Below, piece by piece: positions 6,148-7,226 of a stretch of DNA of 7,226 bases. This stretch comes from Rubrivivax sp. (GTDB taxonomy: Bacteria > Pseudomonadota > Gammaproteobacteria > Burkholderiales > Burkholderiaceae_C). The notes beneath the pieces are model-generated. The model saw nothing but the letters and a program-made list of their open reading frames with translations. It had not been told where the DNA came from and did no database searches. Within the stretch, counting starts at the first letter, position 1; each line of letters starts with the position of its first letter. Location: assembly GCA_027484885.1 (NCBI GenBank), contig JAIXSD010000379.1, positions 1 to 7,226 of the forward strand, given 5' to 3'. Both the position numbers and the translations under genes were made by a program.

Positions 6148-6161
6148 AAGCGCCCGCGCTT
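6148..6161. terminator. Short hairpin downstream of the chemotaxis gene
   Basis: AAGCG (6148-6152) and CGCTT (6157-6161) pair around a CCCG loop, about 62 bases beyond the chemotaxis protein stop. On the minus strand it is followed by CCGATATAAGC, not a T-run. The AAGCGCCC half is repeated directly at 6119-6126. It is a weak terminator candidate. The rest of the 279-base gap (5944-6222) holds only the promoter region listed above; I see no further gene in it. Confidence 0.2.
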
Positions 6162-6222
6162 GGGTACCCGCCAACCCGGTTTGAAGCGGCGCAGATGCCC
6201 AGCTTTTCGCGTCGATCCCGCC

Positions 6223-7226
6223 TCAGCCCTCGTGGGGCGGGCGGCTGGCGCGGCGCAGGGCCACCGCGTCGGGCAGCTTGCGGCTGCCGCCGCCTTGGAG
6301 GCGGAAGATCTGCACGGCTGCCTCCACCTCAGCGACCTGGGTCTGCAGCACCGCGGCCGCCCGCGCCAGCTGTTCAACCAGAGCGGAGTTCTGCTGCGTG
6401 ATGCCGTCCAGATGGCCGATGGCCTGGTTGACCTGCGAGATGCCGCGCAGCTGTTCGTCCGCGCCGAGGTGGATCTGGCCGATCAAGCGGGTGAAATGCT
6501 GCACCGACTGCAGGGTTTGCTCGATGCTGTCTTGCGCGCTGCGGGTCTGGCGTTCGCCGGCCTCGACCTTTTCGGCCGAGTCGTGGATCAGCTGCCGGAT
6601 CTCTCCAGCGGCCTGCTGGCTGCGCTGCGCCAAGGCCCTGACCTCGCTGGCCACGACTGCGAAGCCGCGGCCATGCTCACCAGCGCGGGCCGATTCAACC
6701 GCCGCGTTGAGGGCCAGGATGTTGGTCTGGAACGCGATCGAATCGATCACCTGGATGATCTCGCCAATCCGGCGCGAGGCGCCGGCGATGCCGCCCATGG
6801 TGTCGGTGACATGGTGCACCACCTCGCCGCTCTGCCCGCTGACGCGGCTCAGCTCTTCGGCCACCGAGGAGGCCTGGTGGGCGCTGTCGGTGCTGCTGCG
6901 CACCGTGCCGGTGATCTGCTCCATCGCTGCCGCGGTTTGCTCGAGGCTGGCGGCCTGCGCGCCGGTGCGCTGGGCCAGGTCGGCATTGCCTTGGGCGATC
7001 TCTCGGCTCAAATGGGCCATATCACGCAGCTCGTCCAGGGTGTCGGCCACCAGGGCGCGCAGATTGACGCGCAGCTGGTTCAGCGCGGCCTCCAGGGCCC
7101 GCAAATCGCCGTGGCCGCTCAGGCCAGATGCGGGCTTGAGCCCCTGGCTCAAGTCACCTGCCGAGAGCTGGTGGGCATAGGCCAGCAAGCGCTGCAAGCC
7201 GGCGCGGTCCCGGCCCCAGCCCCAGC
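6223..7226 (-). CDS. Methyl-accepting chemotaxis protein, C-terminal part (N-terminus outside the window)
   Basis: The frame stays open to the right edge (last readable residues WGWGRDRAG before the TTG at 7197), so the gene is partial and that TTG should not be taken as the start. About 333 residues are visible. The first 60 or so form a HAMP-like segment containing [10 protein letters not shown]. Then follow a methylation-type helix ([14 protein letters not shown]), the hairpin tip ([38 protein letters not shown] split over about 150-189 counted from 7197) and the returning helix with [10 protein letters not shown]. The tip matches the conserved site for CheA and CheW. Several methylation positions are Gln, which fits sites needing deamidation. 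No C-terminal NWETF-like pentapeptide for CheR/CheB tethering is present; the tail ends RPPHEG. The ligand domain and transmembrane segments are not visible, so the stimulus is unknown. Confidence 0.93.
   Translation of the reverse strand, partial: WGWGRDRAGLQRLLAYAHQLSAGDLSQGLKPASGLSGHGDLRALEAALNQLRVNLRALVADTLDELRDMAHLSREIAQGNADLAQRTGAQAASLEQTAAAMEQITGTVRSSTDSAHQASSVAEELSRVSGQSGEVVHHVTDTMGGIAGASRRIGEIIQVIDSIAFQTNILALNAAVESARAGEHGRGFAVVASEVRALAQRSQQAAGEIRQLIHDSAEKVEAGERQTRSAQDSIEQTLQSVQHFTRLIGQIHLGADEQLRGISQVNQAIGHLDGITQQNSALVEQLARAAAVLQTQVAEVEAAVQIFRLQGGGSRKLPDAVALRRASRPPHEG

Noticed and set aside
6135..6401. Plus-strand 88-residue frame near the chemotaxis gene end
   Set aside because: Mostly antisense to the receptor C-terminus, with low-complexity Arg/Pro/Ala composition and no Shine-Dalgarno or motif.

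Overview
The window is GC-rich with strong G/C third-position codon bias. Together with the protein signatures, this points to a Burkholderiales-type betaproteobacterium; that is an inference from style and gene families, not a proven placement. There are eight protein-coding genes, one of them cut by the right edge. I see no rRNA, tRNA, insertion sequence, CRISPR array or origin.

Left part (1-1938, plus strand): a complete O6-alkylguanine-DNA alkyltransferase (ogt), then an RhlE-type DEAD-box RNA helicase whose best start is the ATG at 643. The two are 81 bases apart, and a candidate -10 box lies between them.

Middle (1951-5943, minus strand): a tight five-gene cluster of type IV pilin-like proteins. 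In transcription order these are a PilE-type pilin (TTG start at 5943), a FimT/GspH-type minor pilin, a PilV-type minor pilin, a PilW-type minor pilin, and a 618-residue protein in the PilX position. Genes overlap by 7 bases or lie 7 to 11 bases apart, so this looks like one translationally coupled operon. A promoter candidate with a flanking inverted repeat sits upstream of the first gene at about 6025-6063. No pilY1 is present. The operon ends against the convergent helicase gene with 12 bases between stops, in a hairpin that contains both stop codons.

The last operon gene is the most unusual item. It has a PilX/GspK-like N-terminal helix, a seven-glycine linker, a long beta-solenoid-like repeat region resembling bactofilin or adhesin repeats, and a cysteine-rich segment. 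A reasonable model, by inference, is that the four smaller minor pilins form the initiating tip complex of a type IV pilus or pseudopilus, and that the large protein caps it and displays an adhesive or sensing domain, perhaps in place of PilY1. Both the PilW-like and the large protein lack the usual Glu at mature position 5.

Right part (6223-7226, minus strand): the C-terminal HAMP and signalling portion of a methyl-accepting chemotaxis protein. Its N-terminal sensor lies beyond the window. It is 279 bases upstream of the pilin operon on the same strand.
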